Shown here in pieces: positions 44,713-51,992 of a stretch of DNA of 64,000 nt; within the stretch, counting starts at the first letter, position 1, and the number at the start of each line of letters is the position of its first letter. A program made the position numbers and the translations under genes. Location: positions 2,320,501 through 2,384,500 of the forward strand of contig NZ_CP023747.1 of NCBI RefSeq assembly GCF_008704995.1, written 5' to 3'. The notes beneath the pieces were generated by a model that was not told where the DNA came from, ran no database searches, and saw only the letters and a program-made list of their open reading frames with translations. Source of the DNA: Streptomyces nodosus. Lineage in GTDB: Bacteria; Actinomycetota; Actinomycetes; Streptomycetales; Streptomycetaceae.

Positions 44713-46074
44713 CTACAACACCGGCAGGTTCTTCTTCAGTTCGAAGGCCGTGACCTCCGAGCGGTACTCGTGCCACTCGGCGCGCTTGTTGCGCAGGAAG
44801 AAGTCGAAGACGTGTTCGCCGAGGGTCTCGGCGACCAGGTCGCTGCGGTCCATCAGGGTGAGCGCCTCGCCGAGGTTCTGCGGCAGGGGTTCGATGCCCA
44901 TCGCGCGGCGCTCGGCGTCCGTCAGGGCCCAGACGTCGTCCTCGGCGCCCGGCGGCAGCTCATAGCCCTCCTCGATGCCCTTCAGACCGGCCGCGAGCAG
45001 GACCGCGTAGGCCAGATAGGGGTTGGCGCCCGCGTCGAGCGAGCGGACCTCGACGCGGGCGGAGCCCGTCTTGCCCGGCTTGTACATCGGGACGCGGACC
45101 AGGGCCGAGCGGTTGTTGTGGCCCCAGCAGATGTACGACGGGGCCTCGCCGCCCGCGCCCGCGGTGCGCTCGGAGCCGCCCCAGATGCGCTTGTAGGAGT
45201 TCACCCACTGGTTGGTGACCGCCGAGATCTCCGCCGCGTGCCGCAGCAGGCCCGCGATGAAGGAGCGGCCGACCTTGGAGAGCTGGTACTCCGCGCCGGA
45301 CTCGTAGAACGCGTTGCGGTCGCCCTCGAAGAGGGACAGATGGGTGTGCATGCCGGAGCCCGGGTGCTCCGAGAACGGCTTCGGCATGAAGGTCGCCTGC
45401 ACCCCCTGCTCCAGCGCCACCACCTTCATGATCAGGCGGAAGGTCATGATGTTGTCGGCGGTGGACAGCGCGTCCGCGTAGCGCAGGTCGATCTCTTGCT
45501 GGCCGGGGGCGCCCTCGTGGTGGGAGAACTCCACCGAGATGCCCATCGACTCCAGCATCGTGATCGCCTGACGGCGGAAGTCCATGCCGACGTTCTGCGG
45601 GGTGTGGTCGAAGTAGCCGGAGTTGTCGGCCGGGGTCGGGCGGCTGCCGTCCAGCGGCCGGTCCTTCAGCAGGAAGAACTCGATCTCCGGGTGGGTGTAG
45701 AAGGTGAAGCCCAGGTCGGAGGCGCGGGCCAGGGCGCGCTTGAGCACATAGCGCGGGTCCGCGAAGGAGGGGGAGCCGTCCGGCATCAGGATGTCGCAGA
45801 ACATCCGGGCGGTGCCGGGCGCCTCCGCGCGCCACGGCAGGACCTGGAAGGTCGAGGGGTCCGGCTTGGCGATCATGTCGGACTCATAGACACGGGCGAA
45901 GCCCTCGATGGCGGAGCCGTCGAAGCCGATGCCCTCGTCGAAGGCCTGCTCCAGTTCGGCGGGCGCCACGGCCACGGACTTGAGGAAACCCAGCACGTCC
46001 GTGAACCACAGGCGTACGAACCGGATGTCGCGCTCCTCCAAGGTCCGGAGCACGAACTCCTGCTGCTTGTCCAT
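44713..46074 (-). CDS. glnA2: Glutamine-synthetase-like enzyme GlnA2 (probable gamma-glutamylpolyamine synthetase)
   Basis: A 453-residue GSI-fold ligase. D-G-S-A-I-E-G-F near residue 50, 'PGSGMHTHLSLFEGDRNAFY' and 'ARVEVRSLDAGANPYLAYAV' are GS metal, ATP and glutamate motifs. At the adenylylation position the tyrosine loop is replaced by 'ELPPGAEDDVWALTDAERRA', so GlnE cannot modify it. The S. coelicolor counterpart (SCO2241, from memory) is reported to glutamylate polyamines rather than make glutamine. I chose ATG 46074 because it gives the usual length; ATG 46089 is in frame, but AAGG directly abuts it. It lies downstream of glnE with vapBC between. Confidence 0.9.
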   Translation of the reverse strand: MDKQQEFVLRTLEERDIRFVRLWFTDVLGFLKSVAVAPAELEQAFDEGIGFDGSAIEGFARVYESDMIAKPDPSTFQVLPWRAEAPGTARMFCDILMPDGSPSFADPRYVLKRALARASDLGFTFYTHPEIEFFLLKDRPLDGSRPTPADNSGYFDHTPQNVGMDFRRQAITMLESMGISVEFSHHEGAPGQQEIDLRYADALSTADNIMTFRLIMKVVALEQGVQATFMPKPFSEHPGSGMHTHLSLFEGDRNAFYESGAEYQLSKVGRSFIAGLLRHAAEISAVTNQWVNSYKRIWGGSERTAGAGGEAPSYICWGHNNRSALVRVPMYKPGKTGSARVEVRSLDAGANPYLAYAVLLAAGLKGIEEGYELPPGAEDDVWALTDAERRAMGIEPLPQNLGEALTLMDRSDLVAETLGEHVFDFFLRNKRAEWHEYRSEVTAFELKKNLPVL

Positions 46075-46308
46075 CTTCCGCTTCCCCATCCTTGCTGGTC
46101 AGGTCGCCTGTCTCCGGTTCCTCGGGAGGCGATAGGGCATCTGAACATGGCACCACGGCACTGTTTCGCGCACGTTGCGGACCTCGGCCGACCGGCCGGC
46201 CCGGGTCCGGCGCCCGGCTCACCGCAGGTGTCCTGCTCTGTCGCCCATCTTGCCTGCTCGCCGGCGCCGGTGTAACGGCCGACCCCGCCTCACCCTCCCG
46301 GCGGCTTT
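46075..46308. other. Divergent glnA2-hmp upstream region
   Basis: Apart from the hmp control elements that follow, I see no gene here. I looked for a GlnR box before glnA2 and found only an isolated GAAAC, so GlnR control is not supported. Confidence 0.5.
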
Positions 46309-46341
46309 AATTTGCATTTCAGATGCAAGTTTTATTAGCGT
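46309..46341 (+). promoter_or_regulatory. hmp promoter with NsrR-type operator
   Basis: AATTTGCATTT-C-AGATGCAAGTT (46309-46331) is an 11-1-11 inverted repeat of the NsrR class. It covers the -35 TTGCAT (46312-46317). TAGCGT (46336-46341) fits a -10 with 18-base spacing. NsrR bound here would block the promoter until nitric oxide destroys its iron-sulfur cluster. Confidence 0.8.
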
Positions 46342-46390
46342 GACGACGACCGATGGGTTCACCCACCCTCACCCGTCAGAGGAGTCCCGC

Positions 46391-47575
46391 ATGCTGTCCG
46401 AACAGACCGCCGCCACCGTGCGCGCCACTCTTCCCGCTGTCGGAGCCTCGCTCGGTGAGATCACGGAGCGCTTCTACAACGGGATGTTCACCGCCCACCC
46501 CGAACTGCTGCGGGACCTCTTCAACCGCGGCAATCAGGCGGCCGGCACCCAGCGGCAGGCTCTGGCGGGCTCCATCGCCGCCTTCGCCACCCACCTCGTG
46601 GAGCACCCGGACGAGCGGCCCGACACGATGCTCAGCCGTATCGCCCACAAACACGCCTCACTGAGCGTGACTCCCGAGCAGTATCCGATCGTCCACAAGT
46701 ACCTGTTCGCGGCCATCGTCGAGGTGCTCGGCGACGCGGTCACCCCCGAGGTCGCCGCCGCCTGGGACGAGGTCTACTGGCTGATGGCGAACACGCTGAT
46801 CGCGCTGGAGAAGCGGCTGTACACGGAGAGCGGGCAGACCGGCTGGCGGACGTGGCGGGTCGTCGAGCGCTTCGAGGAGACCCCGGAGGTCGTCACCTTC
46901 CGGATCCGCCCGGCCGACGACGCCCCGGTCCCGGACTTCCGGCCCGGACAGTACGTCTCGGTCCGCGTCGAACTCCCGGACGGCGCCAGGCAGCTGCGCC
47001 AGTACAGCTTCTCCTCCGCACCCGGCTCGCCCATCCGGCAGATCAGCGTCAAGCGGGTGCGGGGCGAGGGCGCCGCCCCCGACGGGGAGGTCTCCAACCA
47101 TCTGCACGCACAGCTGCGCGAGGGCGACACCCTGGAGCTCTCCGCCCCCTACGGGGACCTCGTCCTGGAGGCCACCGACGCCCCGCTGCTGCTCGCCTCC
47201 GCCGGCATCGGGGTGACCCCGGTGATCGCCATGCTGGAGCAGCTCGCCCGCACCGGCCACCCCGCCCCGGTCACGGTCGTGCACGCGGACCGCTCCCCCG
47301 CCGCCCACGCCCTGCGCGCCGACCACGAGGCCTTCGCGCACAAGCTGCCGGACGCCACCGTGCACTTCTGGTACGAGGAGCAGGCCCCCGATTCGGCGCA
47401 CAGCGGGCTGTGCGACCTCTCCTCGGTGACGGTCGCCCCGGGCACGCGCGCCTATCTGTGCGGGCCGCTGCCCTTCATGCGGGAGGTGCGCGCCCAGCTC
47501 ATCGACAAGGGCGTGGCGCCCGCCGACATCCACTACGAGGTGTTCGGCCCGGACCTCTGGCTGGCCCAGGCCTGA
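46391..47575 (+). CDS. hmp: Flavohemoprotein, nitric oxide dioxygenase
   Basis: A 394-residue Hmp that oxidises nitric oxide to nitrate using NAD(P)H and O2. Residues 1-140 are the globin domain, with the proximal His in A-H-K-H-A-S-L. An FAD domain (150-255) has R-Q-Y-S-F-S-S. An NAD domain follows with G-I-G-V-T-P and 'YLCGPLPFMREVRAQLIDKG', ending V-F-G-P. AGAGGAG lies 6 bases before the ATG. The NsrR-type operator upstream and the convergent nsrR gene downstream form a compact self-contained nitric oxide response unit. Confidence 0.95.
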   Translation: MLSEQTAATVRATLPAVGASLGEITERFYNGMFTAHPELLRDLFNRGNQAAGTQRQALAGSIAAFATHLVEHPDERPDTMLSRIAHKHASLSVTPEQYPIVHKYLFAAIVEVLGDAVTPEVAAAWDEVYWLMANTLIALEKRLYTESGQTGWRTWRVVERFEETPEVVTFRIRPADDAPVPDFRPGQYVSVRVELPDGARQLRQYSFSSAPGSPIRQISVKRVRGEGAAPDGEVSNHLHAQLREGDTLELSAPYGDLVLEATDAPLLLASAGIGVTPVIAMLEQLARTGHPAPVTVVHADRSPAAHALRADHEAFAHKLPDATVHFWYEEQAPDSAHSGLCDLSSVTVAPGTRAYLCGPLPFMREVRAQLIDKGVAPADIHYEVFGPDLWLAQA

Positions 47576-47576
47576 G

Positions 47577-47610
47577 AGGCTCCCGGCCGGGCGCGAGACC
47601 GGCCGGGCCT
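47577..47610. terminator. Hairpin between hmp and nsrR
   Basis: CCCGGCCGG (47582-47590) pairs with CCGGCCGGG (47599-47607), and the stem extends outward with one mismatch. It lies between converging genes and so may act both ways. Confidence 0.65.
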
Positions 47611-47636
47611 CCGGCGGGGCCACGGCCCCGCACGGG

Positions 47637-48080
47637 TCAGGAAGGCGCCGGCGCCCGGGAGATGTCCAGCAGCAGCGGCCCCGTCGGCGCCGCGACCATG
47701 TCCGCTATCGTCACCGGGTCCAGTGAGGCGTAGAACGCCTCCTGGGCCCTGCGCAGTGCGCCCCGCAGCCGGCACCCGGCGCGCAGGGGGCAGGGCGTCT
47801 CGCCCTCGCACTCGACGACCTCGCCGTCCCCCTCGAAGGCACGCACCACCACCCCGACCGACGCCGTACGCCCGGCCTCGGTGAGCGCCAGCCCGCCGCC
47901 CCGGCCGCGCCGCGCCAGGAGCAGCCCCATGTGCTGGAGTTCGGCGACGACCTTGGCAGCATGGGTGTAGGGCACATCCATGGACTCCGCGACCTGACGG
48001 GTCGTGGGGCTGGCCTCGCTGATGACGGCGAGGCGCATCAGGACGCGCAGCGCCAGGTCGGTGGAACGCAACAGCCGCAT
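47637..48080 (-). CDS. nsrR: Rrf2-family nitric oxide sensor NsrR
   Basis: A 147-residue Rrf2 repressor. A winged helix occupies residues 1-75 ('STDLALRVLMRLAVISEASP', with S-M-D-V-P-Y-T-H as recognition region). The iron-sulfur ligands Cys91, Cys97 and Cys103 appear as C-E-G-E-T-P-C-P-L-R-A-G-C, the spacing of NsrR rather than IscR. NO reacts with the cluster and releases the DNA. The -10 TAGGCT lies 6 bases before the ATG, so the mRNA is leaderless, and an operator overlaps its own promoter. Target: the convergent hmp. Confidence 0.93.
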   Translation of the reverse strand: MRLLRSTDLALRVLMRLAVISEASPTTRQVAESMDVPYTHAAKVVAELQHMGLLLARRGRGGGLALTEAGRTASVGVVVRAFEGDGEVVECEGETPCPLRAGCRLRGALRRAQEAFYASLDPVTIADMVAAPTGPLLLDISRAPAPS

Positions 48081-48086
48081 GCGAGC

Positions 48087-48118
48087 AGCCTAAATAATAT
48101 GCATCTTGGCTTCAAGTT
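48087..48118 (-). promoter_or_regulatory. nsrR promoter with NsrR-type operator
   Basis: On the minus strand, TTGAAG (48110-48115) and TAGGCT (48087-48092) are exactly 17 bases apart. An 11-1-11 element, AATATGCATCT-T-GGCTTCAAGTT (48096-48118), overlaps the -35 and spacer. It is less symmetric than the hmp site, suggesting weaker autoregulation. Confidence 0.75.
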
Positions 48119-48234
48119 ATAGGCCGAACGGCCCTATGTTCGGCCGTTCGGGTCCCCTCTCCCCCGTCCCGGCGCTCCCTCCCACTACGATTCAGCGGTC
48201 CCGAAGCCTCGCCCCCTCCCGCGAAGGAATCGCC

Positions 48235-48966
48235 ATGGGTTCCGCCGAGAAGTCCCCCGCCACCGAGCGCAGTGCGCGCAGCGAGGAGCTGCGCCGCGCC
48301 GAGCGGGTCCGTGAGCGCCGCGGGCGCATCCTGGCGATCGGCGCGGCCGTGGTGGTCGTCGCCGGTCTGGTGGTCGGCGGTGTGGTCCTCATCGACGCAC
48401 AGTCCAACGGCGGGGCCGCCGCGGCGAGCGACCCCAAGGACTCGAAGGACTCGAAGGACCCGGAGGACTCGAAGGGCGGGGACGCGAAGGACCGGGGTCC
48501 GAAGGGCCCGGGCCACTTCGTCACCGGCGCGGACGGCGTACGGACCTGGACGGGCACGCTCACCCGCAACCACACCACCGAGACCGTGAAGTACCCCATG
48601 GAGCCCCCGGTCGGCGGTGACCACCACCCGGCGTGGCAGAACTGCGACGGCGAGGTCTACGCCCAGCCGATCGACAGCATGAACGCCGTGCACGCGCTGG
48701 AGCACGGCGCGGTCTGGGTGACCTACAACGGCCAGGCGTCCAAGGCGGATGTCGACGCGCTCGGCGCCAAGGTCAGAAGGACGCCGTACACGCTGATGAG
48801 CCCGGTCGGGGACCAGAAGGACCCGGTCATGCTCACCGCCTGGGGCCATCAGCGCACGGTGCGGGGCGCGAGCGATCCCGCTGTCGACGCCTTCCTCGCG
48901 AAGTTCGTCCAGGGCTCCCAGACACCCGAGCCCGGCGCCCCGTGCACCGGGGGTCTGGGGCAGTGA
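48235..48966 (+). CDS. DUF3105 membrane-anchored protein
   Basis: A 243-residue protein. A charged cytoplasmic N-terminus is followed by one helix ('ILAIGAAVVVVAGLVVGGVV', about 37-56). A Lys/Asp/Ser linker contains repeated D-S-K-D units (about 70-95). The DUF3105 domain has Y-P-M-E-P-P-V-G-G-D-H-H, W-Q-N-C-D-G and 'AVHALEHGAVWVTYNGQASK'. The conserved His and Cys suggest metal binding or redox, but no activity is established. AAGGA lies 6 bases before the ATG. It overlaps the DUF305 gene by 4 bases (GTGA), so they act together. Confidence 0.87.
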   Translation: MGSAEKSPATERSARSEELRRAERVRERRGRILAIGAAVVVVAGLVVGGVVLIDAQSNGGAAAASDPKDSKDSKDPEDSKGGDAKDRGPKGPGHFVTGADGVRTWTGTLTRNHTTETVKYPMEPPVGGDHHPAWQNCDGEVYAQPIDSMNAVHALEHGAVWVTYNGQASKADVDALGAKVRRTPYTLMSPVGDQKDPVMLTAWGHQRTVRGASDPAVDAFLAKFVQGSQTPEPGAPCTGGLGQ

Positions 48967-49586
48967 GGCACATCGGCTGGATCGCGGGGGCCGCGGCGGC
49001 GGCGCTGGTCACGGCCGGGGCGATCACCTATGCGATGGCCGAGGACACCGGGACCACGCTCCAGGTGCCCACGGCCGACTCCGCGGACGCCGGATTCGCC
49101 AGGGACATGACGGTCCACCATCAGCAGGCCGTGGAGATGTCGTTCGTGGTGCGCGACCGCACCGGTGACGAGGAGGTGCGGCGGCTCGCGTACGACATCG
49201 CGCAGACCCAGGCCAACCAGCGCGGCATGCTGCTGGGCTGGCTCGATCTGTGGGGACTGCCGAAGGTGTCCGCCGATCCGCCGATGACCTGGATGGGCAT
49301 GGGCGGCATGGCCTCCGGCGAGGACGGCGCGCTGATGCCGGGCATGGCGACCGACACCGAGATGAAGAAGCTGAACTCGCTCAGCGGCAAACAGGCCGAG
49401 ATCTTCTATCTGCAGCTGATGACCGACCACCACAAGGGCGGTGTCCATATGGCCGAGGGCTGTGTGGCGAAGTGCTCGGTGGACGTGGAGCGCAGGCTCG
49501 CCCGGGGCATGGTCGACGCCCAGCGGTCGGAGATCGAACTGATGACGACGATGCTCAAGGAGCGGGGCGCCGCGCCCCGCCACTGA
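48963..49586 (+). CDS. DUF305 exported His/Met-rich protein
   Basis: A 207-residue protein with an N-terminal hydrophobic anchor ('IGWIAGAAAAALVTAGAITY', residues 4-23). A helical DUF305 domain follows, with two signature motifs: M-T-V-H-H-Q-Q-A-V-E-M and M-T-D-H-H-K-G-G-V-H-M-A. Between them is a Met/Gly-rich loop (M-G-M-G-G-M). Related ferritin-like fold proteins are often found with copper-handling genes, so metal binding is plausible but unproven. The GTG start overlaps the DUF3105 stop, showing translational coupling. Confidence 0.88.
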   Translation: MRHIGWIAGAAAAALVTAGAITYAMAEDTGTTLQVPTADSADAGFARDMTVHHQQAVEMSFVVRDRTGDEEVRRLAYDIAQTQANQRGMLLGWLDLWGLPKVSADPPMTWMGMGGMASGEDGALMPGMATDTEMKKLNSLSGKQAEIFYLQLMTDHHKGGVHMAEGCVAKCSVDVERRLARGMVDAQRSEIELMTTMLKERGAAPRH

Positions 49587-49715
49587 GCCCCTCGCGCACA
49601 CCCCGGTCCGCCTCGGTGATCGCCATACGCCCGTAACGGACGAGGCCGGTCCGAAATCGGCCCAAACCCGCCTCGATCGCGGTCACTTGAAGTCTTCTTG
49701 GCCTTTTCATTCCCC

Positions 49716-49737
49716 TGGCATGAACGGTTCATCGCCA
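49716..49737 (+). promoter_or_regulatory. Near-palindrome upstream of the sedolisin gene
   Basis: TGGC-ATGAAC-G-GTTCAT-CGCCA is almost fully symmetric over 22 bases and lies 108 bases before the start. It may be an operator. The surrounding 49587-49844 region shows no gene; AGGGGG (49834-49840) is the ribosome-binding site. Confidence 0.45.
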
Positions 49738-49844
49738 GAGTGGCCCCCATCGCGTGATCCCTTCGCCACTCCGTCCGCACGGAGTTGTCTGCGCGGATCA
49801 CCGACCGACCGCTACATGCGACGAACCGCATCGCAGGGGGTTTT

Positions 49845-51785
49845 ATGAGATCGAACCGCGCCACGGCGCGTGCCGGAGTGGGCCTGGCAGCGACACTGCC
49901 CTTGCTCGCCGGCGCTCTGGCGTTCGGCATACCCGCCGCGCACGCCGCGGACGACCCCGGCCGGGACACGCTCACGGGCACCAAGCCCGCCTGGGCGACG
50001 GCCACGGCGGACCGGGGCGCGACCCCGAAGGGCACCCGGATCTCCGCCCGGGTCCACCTCGCCGGCCGCGACGCCTCCGGTCTGGCCGCCTATGCCAAGG
50101 CCGTCTCCGACCCGGCATCGCCCTTGTACGGCAAGTACCTGACTCCCCGGCAGGCGCAGCAACGTTTCGGCGCCTCCAAGGCCCAGGTGGCCGCGGTGAC
50201 GTCCTGGCTGGAGTCGGCGGGCCTGACGATCACCGACGTCACGCCGCGCTATATCGCCGTGACGGGTGACGCGTCCGCCGCCGAGAAGGCGTTCGGCGCC
50301 CAGCTGCACAACTACGCCAAGGGCTCCCGGACCTACCGGGCACCGTCGAGGACGGCCTCCGCGCCCGCCGGTCTCAAGGGCGCCGTGCTGACCGTCACGG
50401 GCCTGGACAACGCCCCGCACAAGGCGACCCACAAGGACCAGCTGCCGCCGCCGGACGACGTGTTCAAGAACGCCGGGCCGTTCTCCTCGTACCACGGCTC
50501 CAATGTCGCGACCACGCTGCCGAGCGTCCAGGGCTCGAAGATCCCGTACGCCGTGGAGGGCTACACGGGCAAGCAGCTGCGGGCCGCGTACGGCGCGGGC
50601 AAGCGCACGGGCAAGGGCGTACGCATCGCCATCACCGACGCCTACGCCTCGCCGACCATCGCCTCCGACGCGGCCACCTACGCCAAGAAGCACGGCGACG
50701 CCGGATACGCCAAGGGCCAGCTGAGCCAGGTGCTGCCGAAGAAGTACACCCGCACCGAGGAGTGCGGGGCCGCCGGCTGGTACGGCGAGGAGACGCTGGA
50801 CGTCGAGGCCGCGCACGCGGTCGCGCCCGGGGCGGACATCGTCTATGTGGGTGCCGCCTCCTGCTACGACGACGATCTGCTCGACTCGCTCGGCAAGATC
50901 GTCGACAGCCGTCTGGCCGACATCGTCTCCAACTCCTGGGGCGACATCGAGGCCAATGAGACCCCGGACGTGGCGGCCGCCTACGACCAGGTCTTCATGT
51001 TCGGCGCGGTCGAGGGCATCGGCTTCTACTTCTCCTCCGGCGACGACGGCGACGAGGTCGCCAACACCGGTACGAAGCAGGTCGACACCCCGGCCAACTC
51101 CGCCTGGGTGACCGCGGTCGGCGGCACCTCGCTGGCGGTCGGCAAGGGCGACAGCTATCTGTGGGAGACCGGCTGGGGCACCGAGAAGGCCTCGCTGTCG
51201 GCCGACGGCAGGAGCTGGGCGGGCTTCCCCGGCGCGTTCACCTCGGGCGCGGGCGGCGGCACCAGCAGGACCGTGCCGCAGCCCTCGTACCAGAAGGGGG
51301 TCGTCCCGAACTCGCTCGCCAAGGCCAACAGCTCCGCGGGCAACCGGGTCGTCCCGGACATCGCGGCGATCGCCGACCCCAACACCGGTTTCAAGGTCGG
51401 CCAGACGCAGACCTTCCCGGACGGATCGCAGAGGTACGACGAGTACCGCATCGGCGGCACCTCGCTCGCCGCGCCGGTGATCGCGGGCGTCCAGGCTCTG
51501 GCCCAGGAGGCGCACGGCGGCAAGGCGATCGGTTTCGCCAACCCGGCGATCTACGCCCGGTACGGCTCGAAGGTGTACCACGACGTCACGGACAGCCCGA
51601 CGCACTCCACCCTGGCCGTGGCCCGCGTGGACTACCTCAACGGGTACGACGCCACGGACGGACTGGCCACCTCGGTCCGCAGCCTCGGCAAGGACAGCTC
51701 GCTGAGCGCCGTGAAGGGCTATGACGCCGTGACCGGTGTGGGCTCGCCCGCCCCGGGCTACGTCGAGTCCTGGAACCGCCGCTGA
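49845..51785 (+). CDS. Secreted S53-family serine-carboxyl peptidase (sedolisin/kumamolisin)
   Basis: A 646-residue secreted endopeptidase. The signal peptide (1-35) ends A-H-A-A. An activation pro-domain follows (about 50-190, with 'YLTPRQAQQRFGASKAQVAA'). The catalytic domain has the Glu and Asp in E-E-T-L-D-V-E-A-A, the oxyanion-hole Asp in S-N-S-W-G-D and the Ser in G-G-T-S-L-A-A-P. The C-terminal calcium-binding segment is Y-D-A-V-T-G-V-G-S-P. Members are active at acid pH; streptomycetes secrete several. AGGGGG lies 5 bases before the ATG, and a large hairpin follows. Confidence 0.93.
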   Translation: MRSNRATARAGVGLAATLPLLAGALAFGIPAAHAADDPGRDTLTGTKPAWATATADRGATPKGTRISARVHLAGRDASGLAAYAKAVSDPASPLYGKYLTPRQAQQRFGASKAQVAAVTSWLESAGLTITDVTPRYIAVTGDASAAEKAFGAQLHNYAKGSRTYRAPSRTASAPAGLKGAVLTVTGLDNAPHKATHKDQLPPPDDVFKNAGPFSSYHGSNVATTLPSVQGSKIPYAVEGYTGKQLRAAYGAGKRTGKGVRIAITDAYASPTIASDAATYAKKHGDAGYAKGQLSQVLPKKYTRTEECGAAGWYGEETLDVEAAHAVAPGADIVYVGAASCYDDDLLDSLGKIVDSRLADIVSNSWGDIEANETPDVAAAYDQVFMFGAVEGIGFYFSSGDDGDEVANTGTKQVDTPANSAWVTAVGGTSLAVGKGDSYLWETGWGTEKASLSADGRSWAGFPGAFTSGAGGGTSRTVPQPSYQKGVVPNSLAKANSSAGNRVVPDIAAIADPNTGFKVGQTQTFPDGSQRYDEYRIGGTSLAAPVIAGVQALAQEAHGGKAIGFANPAIYARYGSKVYHDVTDSPTHSTLAVARVDYLNGYDATDGLATSVRSLGKDSSLSAVKGYDAVTGVGSPAPGYVESWNRR

Positions 51786-51813
51786 CCGGCGGCCGACCGC
51801 AGCGCACCACATC

Positions 51814-51853
51814 CCGCGCGCCCGTCCCCCGACCTCGGGGGGCGGGCGCGCGG
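51814..51853 (+). terminator. Terminator of the sedolisin gene
   Basis: CGCGCGCCCG pairs with CGGGCGCGCG, and an inner CCCCC/GGGGG extends the stem around a 6-base loop; 28 bases after the stop. Confidence 0.85.
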
Positions 51854-51992
51854 CCGTGCGGCGGGGTCCCGCCCGCCCCCGGGTCGCCTCGCACGACCAC
51901 GTGGAGGGGGGTATCGGCCCCCGGATCCCGCGTGGGAAGGCCCACACCCCCATTGTGTCGCTCTGACGATTACTGGCGTCTAGACTGGGCGC

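Noticed and set aside
46075..46308. GlnR box before glnA2
   Set aside because: Only one isolated GAAAC half-site is present, without a partner at 6-base spacing.
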